From positions 1-54,647 of the forward strand of contig JAJZBV010000020.1 in assembly GCA_021851785.1 (NCBI GenBank): a DNA stretch of 54,647 nucleotides, written 5' to 3'. Of this stretch, positions 7,951 to 15,610 are shown one piece after another. Every line of letters begins with the position of its first letter. Within the stretch, counting starts at the first letter, position 1. This DNA comes from Pseudomonadota bacterium. Lineage in GTDB: Bacteria; Pseudomonadota; Alphaproteobacteria; Acetobacterales; Acetobacteraceae. Below the pieces are notes generated by a model. That model did not search any database. It saw only the letters and a list, made by a program, of their open reading frames with translations, and was not told the DNA's origin. Position numbers and translations under genes: made by a program.

Positions 7951-10709
7951 CGCGCGGTCTCCGATGTGCTGGCGTGCAGCAGCGCCAGCAAACGGTCCGG
8001 GGTGCAGGGGGCGGTGGTCGGGCGCACGCCGGTCGCATCGGCGATGGCGTTGAAGATCGCCGGCGCGGTCGCGATCAGCGCCGGCTCGCCAACCCCCTTG
8101 GCGCCGAACGGGCCGAGCGGATCGGCCTCCTCGATCAGGATCACCTCGATCGGCGGCACGTCACCGATCGTCGGGATCAGATAATCATGCAGGTTTTCGG
8201 TGCGCCCGGGCACATAATCCTCCATCAGCGCGAGGCCGAGCCCCTGGGCGATGCCGCCATGGATCTGGCCCTCGACCAGGGTCGGGTTGATCGCGCGGCC
8301 GACCTCGTGGGCGGCGACGATGCGCTCGACGCGCGTCGTGCCGAGGGCGGTATCGACGGCGACGGCGGCGATCTGGGCGGCAAACGCATAGCTCGCGTAA
8401 GGGATGCCCTGGCCGTTCTCATCGAGCGCCGTGGTCGGCGGGTCGAACCTGCCCTCGCCACGCAGCACCAGCCCGTCCGCGTCCGCGTCCGCGACCATGG
8501 CGGCCGGAGCGAGCCGGGTTTCGATGCCGTCATGGCTGACCAGGATGGCGCCGTCGCGAAAGGCGAGCCTGGCCTCCGGCGCGGCGTTGGCGGCGCGGAG
8601 GATCGCGGCGCGCAGCGCCTCGGCGGCGAGGCGCGCGGCATTGCCGCTGACGAAGGTCTGGCGCGAGGCGCTGGTCTTGCCGGCATCGCGGGTGAGATCG
8701 GTATCGCCGGTGACGAGATCGATCGCGGCGGCCGGAACCCCGAGCGCCTCGGCGGCGATCTGGCGCAGGATGGTGTTCGCGCCCTGGCCGATATCGACGG
8801 CGCCGGAAAACAGCACCACACGCCCCGCCGGCGTGACGCCGATCACCATTTCCGAGGGATTGGACATGCCGGTATTGCCGATCCCGTACCACATGCAGGC
8901 GATGCCGACGCCGAAGCGGAGCGGCCCGCTTGCCGCTTCATTGCGGCGCGCGGCCGTGGCGCGGAGGGTTTGCCAAGCGGGCCTGAGCGCTGCGAGACAG
9001 GAGACCAGTGCCGCGCCGGCGCCGAGCACCTGTCCGCACGCCGTCCGATCGCCGGGGCGGAGCGCGTTCTTGAGGCGGAATTCGAGCCGGTCCGCGCCGA
9101 GCGCATCGGCGAGTTGGTCCATCAGCGCTTCCCCGGCCAGCGCCGCTTGCGGCACGCCGAAGCCGCGAAAGGCGCCGGCCGGCGGGTCGTTGGTGTAAAA
9201 TGCCGCCGAATGCGCCGCGACATGCGGCACGCGGTAGGGGCCCATGGCGTGGACCGGAACGCGCCCGGCGACCGTCGGCCCCCAGCTCGCATAGGCCCCG
9301 GTGTTGAAATCGCCATCGAAGCGAAAGGCGGTGAGACGCCCTTGCGCGTCCGCCGCCGCCTCGGCGCGGATGCGGGCGGGATGGCGCTTGGTGGTCGCGG
9401 CCATGCTCTCGGGCCGCGAATAGACCTGGCGCACACTCTGCCCGGTGAGCCAGGCGGCGAGAGAGAGCAAGGGCTGCAAGGAGAGGTCGAGCTTGCCGCC
9501 GAAGCCGCCGCCGACCGCGCTCGGGATGACGCGGACCTGATCGGGGCGCAGGCCGAGGATGCCGGCCAACTCGTCGCGATCCATGTACGGCGTCTGGGTG
9601 CAGGCGAAAATCTCGATGCGGTCGCCGACCCTTCGCGCATAGCCGGCCTCGGGTTCGATATAGGCGTGTTCGACGAAGCTGGTGGTGACCGCGATTTCGG
9701 CGCGAACGGCGCTTCCGGCGAAGCCTTGCGCGACATCGCCGGCGACGACGCGGCCGCGGCAGAGCACATTGCCCGGCGCATGGGGGTGCAATTGCGCCGC
9801 CTCCGGCGTCGCGGCGTCGGCGAAGGTGACCGGGGGCAGGGGTTCCCAGCGGATCGGGATGTCGCGCTCGGCGATGTCGGCGAGGGTCTCGGCATCGCCG
9901 AGCAAGGCCAGAACCGCCTCGCCGCGATAGCGGGCGACACCCTCGGCGAGCACCGGCTGATCCTTGCCGGTCGGATAGATGCCATAGAGATTGCGCGGGA
10001 TGTCGGCGGCGGTGAGGACGCGGGCGAGCCCGGGATGGGCCGCCATCAGCGCCGCCGTCGTGCCGAGCGCAAAACGGGCATGGGGGTGGGGGCTGCGGAT
10101 CACGCGGAGCGAGAGGAACGGCGCCGGCGGCCGGCGATCGGCGCCGAAGGCTTCGCTGCCGGTGATTTTCGCCACGCCATCGATTTTCTCGGCCCGCGCC
10201 CCGACCGTGTCCGATGACATCGACGCGGTGACGGTGTCACCGGCGGCGGCGTCCAGCACCGCCTCGACGATTTTGCGATAGCCGGTGCAGCGGCAGAGAA
10301 CGCCGCCGAGCGCGTCCTTGACCGCCGCCTCATCGGGGTGCGGGCGATGGGCGAGGAGGTCGGCGGCGGCCATCAGCATCCCCGGCGTGCAGATGCCGCA
10401 TTGCGCGGCGCCATGGCGCAGAAACGCCGCCTGCAAGGCGGAAATCCGCCCGTTCTCGGCCAGACCCTCCACCGTCACCACGGCGCGGCCCTCGATCTGC
10501 CCCGCAGGGATGAGGCAGGCGCAAACCTGGCGGCCGTCGAGCAGCACCGTGCAGGCGCCGCAATCCCCGGCATTGCAGCCGATCTTGGTCCCGGTCAGAT
10601 GCAGGTGATCGCGCAGCAGATCGGCGAGCCGCAGCATCGGATCGACGAGGGTCGCGACCGCGTGGCCGTTGAGGGTGAAGCGGAGACGGGCGGCCGGGAA
10701 ATCCTTCAT
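7947..10709 (-). CDS. Xanthine dehydrogenase-family molybdenum hydroxylase, fused [2Fe-2S] and Mo subunits
   Basis: This 920-residue protein fuses the small FeS subunit (about 1-165) to the molybdopterin large subunit (about 170-920). FeS ligands: C45-x4-C50-x2-C53 and C65 for the plant-ferredoxin-type cluster; C104-x2-C107 and C139-x-C141 for the second. The Mo part has the family motifs QTPYMDRDELA, GGGFGGKLD, GAFRGFGVPQAA, VDIGQGANT and the catalytic glutamate in GVGEP (E875). Such enzymes hydroxylate N-heterocycles or aldehydes at a carbon next to nitrogen using water, passing electrons through FeS to FAD. The FAD subunit is the next gene upstream (ATGA, 10706-10709). The exact substrate cannot be read off; neighbours favour a pyridine- or pyrimidine-type carboxylate. 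No XdhC/CoxF maturation factor is nearby. Confidence 0.88.
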   Translation of the reverse strand: MKDFPAARLRFTLNGHAVATLVDPMLRLADLLRDHLHLTGTKIGCNAGDCGACTVLLDGRQVCACLIPAGQIEGRAVVTVEGLAENGRISALQAAFLRHGAAQCGICTPGMLMAAADLLAHRPHPDEAAVKDALGGVLCRCTGYRKIVEAVLDAAAGDTVTASMSSDTVGARAEKIDGVAKITGSEAFGADRRPPAPFLSLRVIRSPHPHARFALGTTAALMAAHPGLARVLTAADIPRNLYGIYPTGKDQPVLAEGVARYRGEAVLALLGDAETLADIAERDIPIRWEPLPPVTFADAATPEAAQLHPHAPGNVLCRGRVVAGDVAQGFAGSAVRAEIAVTTSFVEHAYIEPEAGYARRVGDRIEIFACTQTPYMDRDELAGILGLRPDQVRVIPSAVGGGFGGKLDLSLQPLLSLAAWLTGQSVRQVYSRPESMAATTKRHPARIRAEAAADAQGRLTAFRFDGDFNTGAYASWGPTVAGRVPVHAMGPYRVPHVAAHSAAFYTNDPPAGAFRGFGVPQAALAGEALMDQLADALGADRLEFRLKNALRPGDRTACGQVLGAGAALVSCLAALRPAWQTLRATAARRNEAASGPLRFGVGIACMWYGIGNTGMSNPSEMVIGVTPAGRVVLFSGAVDIGQGANTILRQIAAEALGVPAAAIDLVTGDTDLTRDAGKTSASRQTFVSGNAARLAAEALRAAILRAANAAPEARLAFRDGAILVSHDGIETRLAPAAMVADADADGLVLRGEGRFDPPTTALDENGQGIPYASYAFAAQIAAVAVDTALGTTRVERIVAAHEVGRAINPTLVEGQIHGGIAQGLGLALMEDYVPGRTENLHDYLIPTIGDVPPIEVILIEEADPLGPFGAKGVGEPALIATAPAIFNAIADATGVRPTTAPCTPDRLLALLHASTSETAR

Positions 10710-11551
10710 GTCGGGCTACCCTCCGGCTCACCGAGGCGCGCGACCGCCCGGCGCAGCAGGGTGAGGGCGGCGGCGCGGCGATAGGCGGCGCTGGCGCGCG
10801 CATCGTCGATCGGGCTCAAGGGGGCGAGATGCTCGGCCGCGACCAGAGCGGGGTCGGGGAACCGCCCGAGGAGGGCCGCCTCCAGCGCCGAAAGCCGCAA
10901 GGCGCGGCTCGCGCAGGCGCCGACGGCGGCGCGCAAGGCGGCGATCCGCCCGTCGGGCAGGAATTCGGCGGCGAGCGCGACCATGACGATCGAAATCACC
11001 AGATAGGCGCGGGCCCCGAGTTTTTCGAACACGCTCCGCGCCGGGCCGGCCGGACGCGGGATGTGAAGGCCGAGCACGAGTTCGTCCGGCGCGCGCGCGG
11101 TGCGGCGATTGCCGAGCACGAACTCGGCGACCGGCAGGCGCCGCCGCTCACCGAGGCGGGCCAGCTCCACCTCGGCGTCGAGGGCGAGAAGAACCGGAAT
11201 GCCGTCGGCGGCCGGGCTCGCGTTGCAGAGATTGCCGATCACCGTCGCCGCGTTCTGCACCTGCTGGCCGCCGATCCCGCGTGCCGCCGCCACCAGGGCG
11301 GCAGCCGAGGCGGGCAGGCCGGCATCGATCACCGCGCGCCAGGTCGCCCGCGCCGGGATCCAGATCCGGTCCGCATCGATGCGGATGGCGGCGAGTTCGG
11401 CGAGGCCGCTGATGTCGAGAATGTCTTCCGCTGGGGTCGCGAGCACCCGCGCCGGGAAATGATCGGTCGCGCCGGAGAGGATGGTATAGCGCCCGGCGGC
11501 GAGCGCCGAGAGCGCGTCGGGCAAGGTCTCGGGGCGCAGATAGAGGCCCAT
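10706..11551 (-). CDS. Molybdenum hydroxylase FAD-binding subunit (CoxM/XdhB-like)
   Basis: This 281-residue subunit belongs to the FAD_binding_5/CO dehydrogenase medium-chain family. The start MGLYLRPETLPDAL is typical, and the FAD-pyrophosphate loop appears as AAARGIGGQQVQNAATVIGN (near residues 88-107), followed by NLCNASPAADGIPVLLAL. A longer reading to 11608 exists, but the ATG at 11551 is preceded by GGAG at a good distance and lies only about 20 bases from a candidate -10, so I prefer it. It is the first gene of the operon and would transfer electrons from the fused FeS/Mo subunit to an acceptor. The stop overlaps the next start as ATGA. Confidence 0.85.
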   Translation of the reverse strand: MGLYLRPETLPDALSALAAGRYTILSGATDHFPARVLATPAEDILDISGLAELAAIRIDADRIWIPARATWRAVIDAGLPASAAALVAAARGIGGQQVQNAATVIGNLCNASPAADGIPVLLALDAEVELARLGERRRLPVAEFVLGNRRTARAPDELVLGLHIPRPAGPARSVFEKLGARAYLVISIVMVALAAEFLPDGRIAALRAAVGACASRALRLSALEAALLGRFPDPALVAAEHLAPLSPIDDARASAAYRRAAALTLLRRAVARLGEPEGSPT

Positions 11552-11563
11552 GGTGCCGGCTCC

Positions 11564-11608
11564 GATCGTTCGTGTACTTACGATCTCGTAGCGCGGCGCG
11601 CTTGTCAA
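11564..11608 (-). promoter_or_regulatory. Candidate promoter and palindromic operator of the heterocycle operon
   Basis: On the minus strand there is a perfect TTGACA (11608-11603). About 17 bases downstream, a weak -10 region (GATCGT, 11585-11580) falls inside a 22-bp imperfect palindrome at 11564-11585. The palindrome's arms read GATCGT and ACGATC, with an inner GT/AC pair, and 16 of 22 positions are symmetric. An operator covering the -10 is a common arrangement for TetR- or GntR-type repressors. The first start codon lies about 13 bases beyond the palindrome with a GGAG ribosome site between. No regulator gene is adjacent, so the cognate factor would be elsewhere. Confidence 0.5.
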
Positions 11609-11624
11609 CGCCCTCCTCGACGCT

Positions 11625-11993
11625 TTACCGGCTGGCGGTGGGCGGCGGCAGATGCATCAGCATGAGGGCCCGGCGCAGGCGGATGATGCCGCCCCGGATC
11701 TGGCCGGCATGGCACATCTGCTGCCCCCGCTCGACGAGGCTATCGACTTGGGAGGCGAGCGCGACCGGGGTCTTCTGCGCCTCGGCGCTGGCCTGGCTGT
11801 AGAGCTGGTTGCAGTAATCCGGCGTATCGGTGGTGACGCGGGTCGCGTCCTCGACCGGCAGGAGGCTGAGCGCGATGGCGGCGATCAGCACCAGGGCGCC
11901 ACCGGAGGTGAGGAGAAGCGAACGCATACGGTAAGGTTTGCGCCCGCTGGCCTCACCCGGCGGTGGGCGGCGGATGAACACGGGGTCAGACAT
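11625..11993 (-). CDS. Small single-pass membrane or exported protein, unknown function
   Basis: A protein of about 122 residues (MSDPVFIRRPPPG start, ATG overlapping the end of the kinase gene) with one hydrophobic segment near residues 25-45 (LLLTSGGALVLIAAIALSLL). A soluble tail with two Cys (DYCNQLY and QQMCHAG, about 37 residues apart) follows and could form a disulfide in the periplasm. An alternative start at MRSLLLTSGG would make the hydrophobic segment an N-terminal signal anchor. I recognise no family. Overlap with the sensor kinase suggests co-expression with the two-component system, perhaps as a sensory accessory or target. It ends just before the promoter of the heterocycle operon. 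Confidence 0.6.
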   Translation of the reverse strand: MSDPVFIRRPPPGEASGRKPYRMRSLLLTSGGALVLIAAIALSLLPVEDATRVTTDTPDYCNQLYSQASAEAQKTPVALASQVDSLVERGQQMCHAGQIRGGIIRLRRALMLMHLPPPTASR

Positions 11994-13479
11994 CCGAACC
12001 GGCGCGCCGGGCGGGAAGGGTGAGGATGGCGCGCAGGCCAGGCGCGTTATCGCCGAGGGTGAGGGTGCCATCATGCAGTTGCGCGACCGCGACCGCGAGC
12101 GCGAGTCCGAGACCGGAACCCGGGGTGTTGCGCGCGCTCTCGCCGCGATAGAAGCGCTCGACGACGTGGCGGCGTTCCGCCTCCGGGATGCCTGGCCCCT
12201 GATCGCTGACGATGATCCGCACGCTGTCACCGCCATTTTCGCCGATCAGGCTGATCTCGCCGCCCGGGGGCGAGAATTTGAGCGCGTTGTCGAGCAGATT
12301 GGCGACGGCTTGCTGGATCATGTCGCGATCGCCCGCGACCAGCAGCCGGGCCGGGCTGCGGGACGCGAAGGCGATCCCGCGTTCCTCGGCGACGGCGCCA
12401 TAGAATTCGGCGAGGTCGGCGAGCAGCGGCGCGAGATCGACGGCGGCAAAGGCCGAGCGCCGGGCCCCGGCCTCGATCTCGGCGATCCGCAGAATCGCCT
12501 GGAAGATCGCGACGATCCCGTCGAGATCGGCCTCCGCGCGTTCGATCGCGGCACGGAGATCGGCGTCGCCCGCGGCATGCGCCAGCGCATCCTCGAGCCG
12601 GGCGCGGGCGCGGGTGATCGGGGTGCGGAGATCATGGGCGATGGCGTTGGAGACCTCGCGCACGCCATCCATCAGCCGGCCGATGCGCTCCAGCATGTCG
12701 TTGATGGTTTCGGCGAGATGGTCGAACTCGTCGCCGCGCCCGGCAATCCGCACCCGCCGGCTGAGATCGCCGGCGCCGATCGCCGCCGTGGTGCGCGAAA
12801 TATCGGCGAGGGTGTTCTGGAGCACGCTCCGGACTAGAAGCGCGCCGGCGCCGCCGAGCCCGGCGATCACCAGCAGCGCCCAGAGCAGGGCATCGGTCAG
12901 CACATGGCGGAGCCTGACGCGCGCCTCGACGTCGCGCCCGACCAGGAGATGGAACCCACCGGGGAGATCGAAGGTATGCACCCGCGCCAGCGAGCGAATA
13001 TTGTCGCGCACGATGGGCAATTCATACCAGTCGTCATTGGCGGCGACGCCCGGCGGCCAACGGTCGAGATTGCCGGCCAGCCGATGCCCCCCGGTATCGA
13101 CCAGGAGATAGATCGCGTCGTCGTCGACATTCTCGACCAGCCGGTCGCGGATGGTCACGATCAGCGCCGGCAGCCCCCCCGCCTGCCAGCGTTCGTTCAA
13201 ACCCTCGGCATCGGCGTGGATCGAGGCATCGACCTGGCGATCGAGGAGGGCGGCGGTGTCCCACCAGAGAAAGAAGACGAGGGCGAGCGCGCTCAGGCCG
13301 AACAGCGCCGCATAGAGCCCGGCGAAGCGCAGCCCCGCCGAGCGCAACAGCGCCGGCGGCGTCCAGCGCCCGGGCAGCCAATGCCCGGGGGAGCGGAGCC
13401 GGTGGAAAAAACGCCGTGGCCGCCAGGGGCGCGCGCGTGGCCCGGGGGCGAGGGTTGCAGCCGGGCCGGCCTCGCGCAT
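11986..13479 (-). CDS. Membrane-bound sensor histidine kinase
   Basis: This 497-residue kinase has two membrane segments (about 48-72 and 195-218) enclosing a periplasmic sensor region of roughly 120 residues, then a HAMP domain (about 218-270) and a HisKA phosphoacceptor helix with AIAHDLRTPITRAR (His282). The catalytic domain shows the N box NLLDNALKFSPPGG, the G1 box DQGPGIP and the G2 box GSGLGLALA. It should phosphorylate the OmpR-type regulator encoded 10 bases upstream. The N-terminal cytoplasmic tail before the first membrane segment is unusually long and Arg/Pro-rich, so the true start could be downstream (for example a GTG or CTG nearer the helix). Signal unknown; the HtrA genes upstream suggest envelope stress. 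Confidence 0.88.
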   Translation of the reverse strand: MREAGPAATLAPGPRARPWRPRRFFHRLRSPGHWLPGRWTPPALLRSAGLRFAGLYAALFGLSALALVFFLWWDTAALLDRQVDASIHADAEGLNERWQAGGLPALIVTIRDRLVENVDDDAIYLLVDTGGHRLAGNLDRWPPGVAANDDWYELPIVRDNIRSLARVHTFDLPGGFHLLVGRDVEARVRLRHVLTDALLWALLVIAGLGGAGALLVRSVLQNTLADISRTTAAIGAGDLSRRVRIAGRGDEFDHLAETINDMLERIGRLMDGVREVSNAIAHDLRTPITRARARLEDALAHAAGDADLRAAIERAEADLDGIVAIFQAILRIAEIEAGARRSAFAAVDLAPLLADLAEFYGAVAEERGIAFASRSPARLLVAGDRDMIQQAVANLLDNALKFSPPGGEISLIGENGGDSVRIIVSDQGPGIPEAERRHVVERFYRGESARNTPGSGLGLALAVAVAQLHDGTLTLGDNAPGLRAILTLPARRAGSDV

Positions 13480-13489
13480 GGCGCCCGCC

Positions 13490-14173
13490 TTATTCCGCTT
13501 CCGCCCGCAGCATGTAGCCGGCGTTACGGATGGTCTGGATCAGCGCGGTCGCGAAGGGCTTGTCCACTTTCTGGCGCAGGCGCGAGACATGCACGTCGAT
13601 CACATTGGTCTGGGGGTCGAAATGATAATCCCACACCCCTTCGAGCAGCATGGTGCGCGTCACGACCTGGCCGGCATGGCGCATCAGATATTCGAGGAGG
13701 CGGAATTCGCGTGGCTGGAGGTCGATCTTCTGGCCGGCGCGCCGCACGCTCCGGGCCAGCAGATCCATCTCCAGATCGGCGACCGTGAGCTTGGTCTGCG
13801 GCCCCTCGTTCTTGCTGCGCCGGGCCAGCGCCTCGACGCGGGCGAGGAGTTCGGCGAACACGAACGGCTTGGTGAGATAATCGTCGCCACCCGCCTTGAG
13901 GCCGCGGATGCGGTCATCGACCTGGGCGAGGGCGGAGAGGAACAGGACCGGCGTGTGGTTGTTCTGCGTCCTCAGCGTCTCCAGCAGGCGAAGACCATCG
14001 ACCCCGCCCGGCAACATGCGGTCGAGGATGATCGCGTCGAAATTCTCGCTGGCGGCGAGAAACAGCCCGTCGCGGCCATTATCCGCGTGCTCGACGACAT
14101 GCCCGGCCTCGCGCAGCCCCTTGGCGACGAAGCCGCCGACGTCCTTGTCGTCCTCGACCAGCAGAATGCGCAT
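13490..14173 (-). CDS. OmpR-family response regulator
   Basis: A 227-residue DNA-binding response regulator. The receiver domain (1-115) has the acidic pair VEDDK, the phospho-acceptor D51 in AIILDRMLPGG, and K102 in DDYLTKPF. The C-terminal winged helix (about 130-225) includes LQPREFRLLEYLMRHAGQVVTR and NVIDVHVSRLRQKVDKP, typical of OmpR/PhoB regulators. It lies between an HtrA protease gene (7-base gap) and its sensor kinase (10-base gap), all in the same direction. That order, protease then regulator then kinase, suggests the system controls periplasmic protein quality. Its targets are not shown by the sequence, though a perfect dyad upstream of the second protease gene is a candidate binding site. 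Confidence 0.92.
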   Translation of the reverse strand: MRILLVEDDKDVGGFVAKGLREAGHVVEHADNGRDGLFLAASENFDAIILDRMLPGGVDGLRLLETLRTQNNHTPVLFLSALAQVDDRIRGLKAGGDDYLTKPFVFAELLARVEALARRSKNEGPQTKLTVADLEMDLLARSVRRAGQKIDLQPREFRLLEYLMRHAGQVVTRTMLLEGVWDYHFDPQTNVIDVHVSRLRQKVDKPFATALIQTIRNAGYMLRAEAE

Positions 14174-14180
14174 GCCCGCC

Positions 14181-15398
14181 CTACCCCCCTCCGAGTTCCG
14201 GCCGCCGACCGACGATCACCGGCAATTCGATATTGCTGTTCTTGCGCCGCACCACCAGAGCCGCGGCACTCCCCGGCGGCAAGGCGGCGATGGCGCGCAC
14301 CACGTCGCGCGGCGTGTCCACTTCCGCGCCATTGACCGCGAGGATGCGATCATGCATCCGCAATCCGCTGGCGGCGCCGGGCCCCCCCGGCTGCAAGGCA
14401 TCGATCTCCACCCCGTCATCCTGCGCCGCCAGCGGGTTGCCGGTAAAGCGGACCCCGAGCCAGCCGCGCTCGATATGATGCTCGGCGCGCAAAGTGTTGA
14501 TGATCGAGAGGGCGAATTCGCTCGGGATGGCGAAGCCGATGCCGACCGAGCCGCCATTGGGCGCCTCGGTCGCGGTGTTGATGCCGACGACGCGGCCCTT
14601 GGCGTCGAACAGCGGGCCGCCGGAATTGCCGGGGTTGATCGCGACATTGATTTGCAGGAAGTCGTCATAGGGATCGGCGCCGATATCGCGGCCGCGGGCG
14701 GAGAACACGCCGGCCGAGATCGAGGTGCCGAGGCCGAACGGGTTGCCGATCGCGATCACCCAGTCGCCCGGCCGCATCCCGGCCGAAGGCGCCCAGGTGA
14801 CCACCGGCAGCGGGTGCGGCGGATCGACGCGGAGAATGGCGATGTCGCTGAAATCATCGGCGCCGACGACGCGCGCCGGCAGGATAGTGCCGTCGGCGAG
14901 CGTCACGTCGAGGGCGGCGGCCTTGGCGATGACGTGATTATTGGTGACGATCAGGCCGGAGCGGTCGATGATGAAGCCGGAGCCGACCAGCTTCACGTGC
15001 CGCGCCCGCATGCGCTCGCGAAACAATTTCTCCATCGGCGTGCCGTTCATGGTGTTCGGCATCGTCGGCATTCCGGTCGCGACGTTCGGCGTCCCGCTCA
15101 CGCTCTTTTGCGGCGTGGGCGCGGCCTCGGCGGTTTTGGGCGGCGTCGCCATGCTGGCCGGCGCCATGGCGCCGGATGAATTGGCGGCTTCCTCGGTCAC
15201 CGGATCGTCGATCAGCGCGGTGACGGCGATATTGACCACCGCCGGGCAGACTTTCTCGACGACATCGGCAAAGCTCTCCGGCATGCCCTCGGCCATCGCC
15301 CGCCCGCTAACGAGGAGAAACGAGAGCATCACGGCGACGAGCCCGGCGACACCGGCCTTGCGCCTGGAAAACAGCGGGAATCGGGGGTTTCGTGTCAT
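14181..15398 (-). CDS. Periplasmic HtrA/DegP-family serine protease (proximal copy)
   Basis: A 405-residue secreted or anchored protease of the trypsin-like S1C family. An N-terminal hydrophobic segment (about 17-36, ending AMA) is a signal peptide or anchor. A Pro/Thr/Ser-rich low-complexity linker (about 65-120) precedes the protease domain. Catalytic triad: H155 in TNNHV, D185 in SDIAIL, S259 in GNSGGP. One PDZ domain follows (about 300-390), fewer than the two of DegP, so DegS-like in architecture. The gene is the first of the protease-regulator-kinase group. Its ATG overlaps the stop of a possible 20-codon ORF (ATGA), suggesting coupled initiation. A second HtrA gene lies directly upstream. 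Confidence 0.9.
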   Translation of the reverse strand: MTRNPRFPLFSRRKAGVAGLVAVMLSFLLVSGRAMAEGMPESFADVVEKVCPAVVNIAVTALIDDPVTEEAANSSGAMAPASMATPPKTAEAAPTPQKSVSGTPNVATGMPTMPNTMNGTPMEKLFRERMRARHVKLVGSGFIIDRSGLIVTNNHVIAKAAALDVTLADGTILPARVVGADDFSDIAILRVDPPHPLPVVTWAPSAGMRPGDWVIAIGNPFGLGTSISAGVFSARGRDIGADPYDDFLQINVAINPGNSGGPLFDAKGRVVGINTATEAPNGGSVGIGFAIPSEFALSIINTLRAEHHIERGWLGVRFTGNPLAAQDDGVEIDALQPGGPGAASGLRMHDRILAVNGAEVDTPRDVVRAIAALPPGSAAALVVRRKNSNIELPVIVGRRPELGGG

Positions 15399-15457
15399 GA
15401 TTTTCGCGCCTTCAACGCCTCTTGCACTTCATCTGGCGCTTCATCTGGTCTCGCCAT
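15395..15457 (-). CDS. Possible 20-residue leader ORF coupled to the HtrA gene
   Basis: From an ATG at 15457 this frame reads 20 residues (beginning MARPDEAPDEV, ending KARKS) and stops at a TGA that overlaps the htrA ATG as ATGA. The repeated PDE comes from a direct repeat of cttcatctgg on the plus strand (15427-15436 and 15439-15448). A second short frame in the same interval, from the ATG at 15444, would give a 10-residue basic peptide. Neither has a strong ribosome site. The coupling geometry is the main argument; it may be untranslated leader. Confidence 0.3.
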   Translation of the reverse strand: MARPDEAPDEVQEALKARKS

Positions 15458-15513
15458 GGCGGAACATCCTGGCCGAGGTTGCGGGTAAGCTCGCGCCCTA
15501 GCAGCCTGCTAGA

Positions 15514-15556
15514 GCGTGATGACCGAAGGCGGAATCGCCGTAGGTCCGAATCACGC
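15514..15556. repeat. REP-like imperfect hairpin between the two HtrA genes
   Basis: The 43-base element has outer arms GCGTGAT (15514-15520) and ATCACGC (15550-15556), inner arms GACC/GGTC, and an apical GGCG-GAAT-CGCC stem-loop. It is preceded by the tag ctagag. Short hairpins of this design are, to my recollection, dispersed in intergenic regions of many alphaproteobacteria. Only one copy is evident in this window. It could stabilise or terminate the transcript of the upstream protease gene. Confidence 0.6.
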
Positions 15557-15610
15557 GATCAAACAAAAATTGAGAGGGGGATGGCTGAGCGAAAGCGATG
15601 TCATCCTCCT

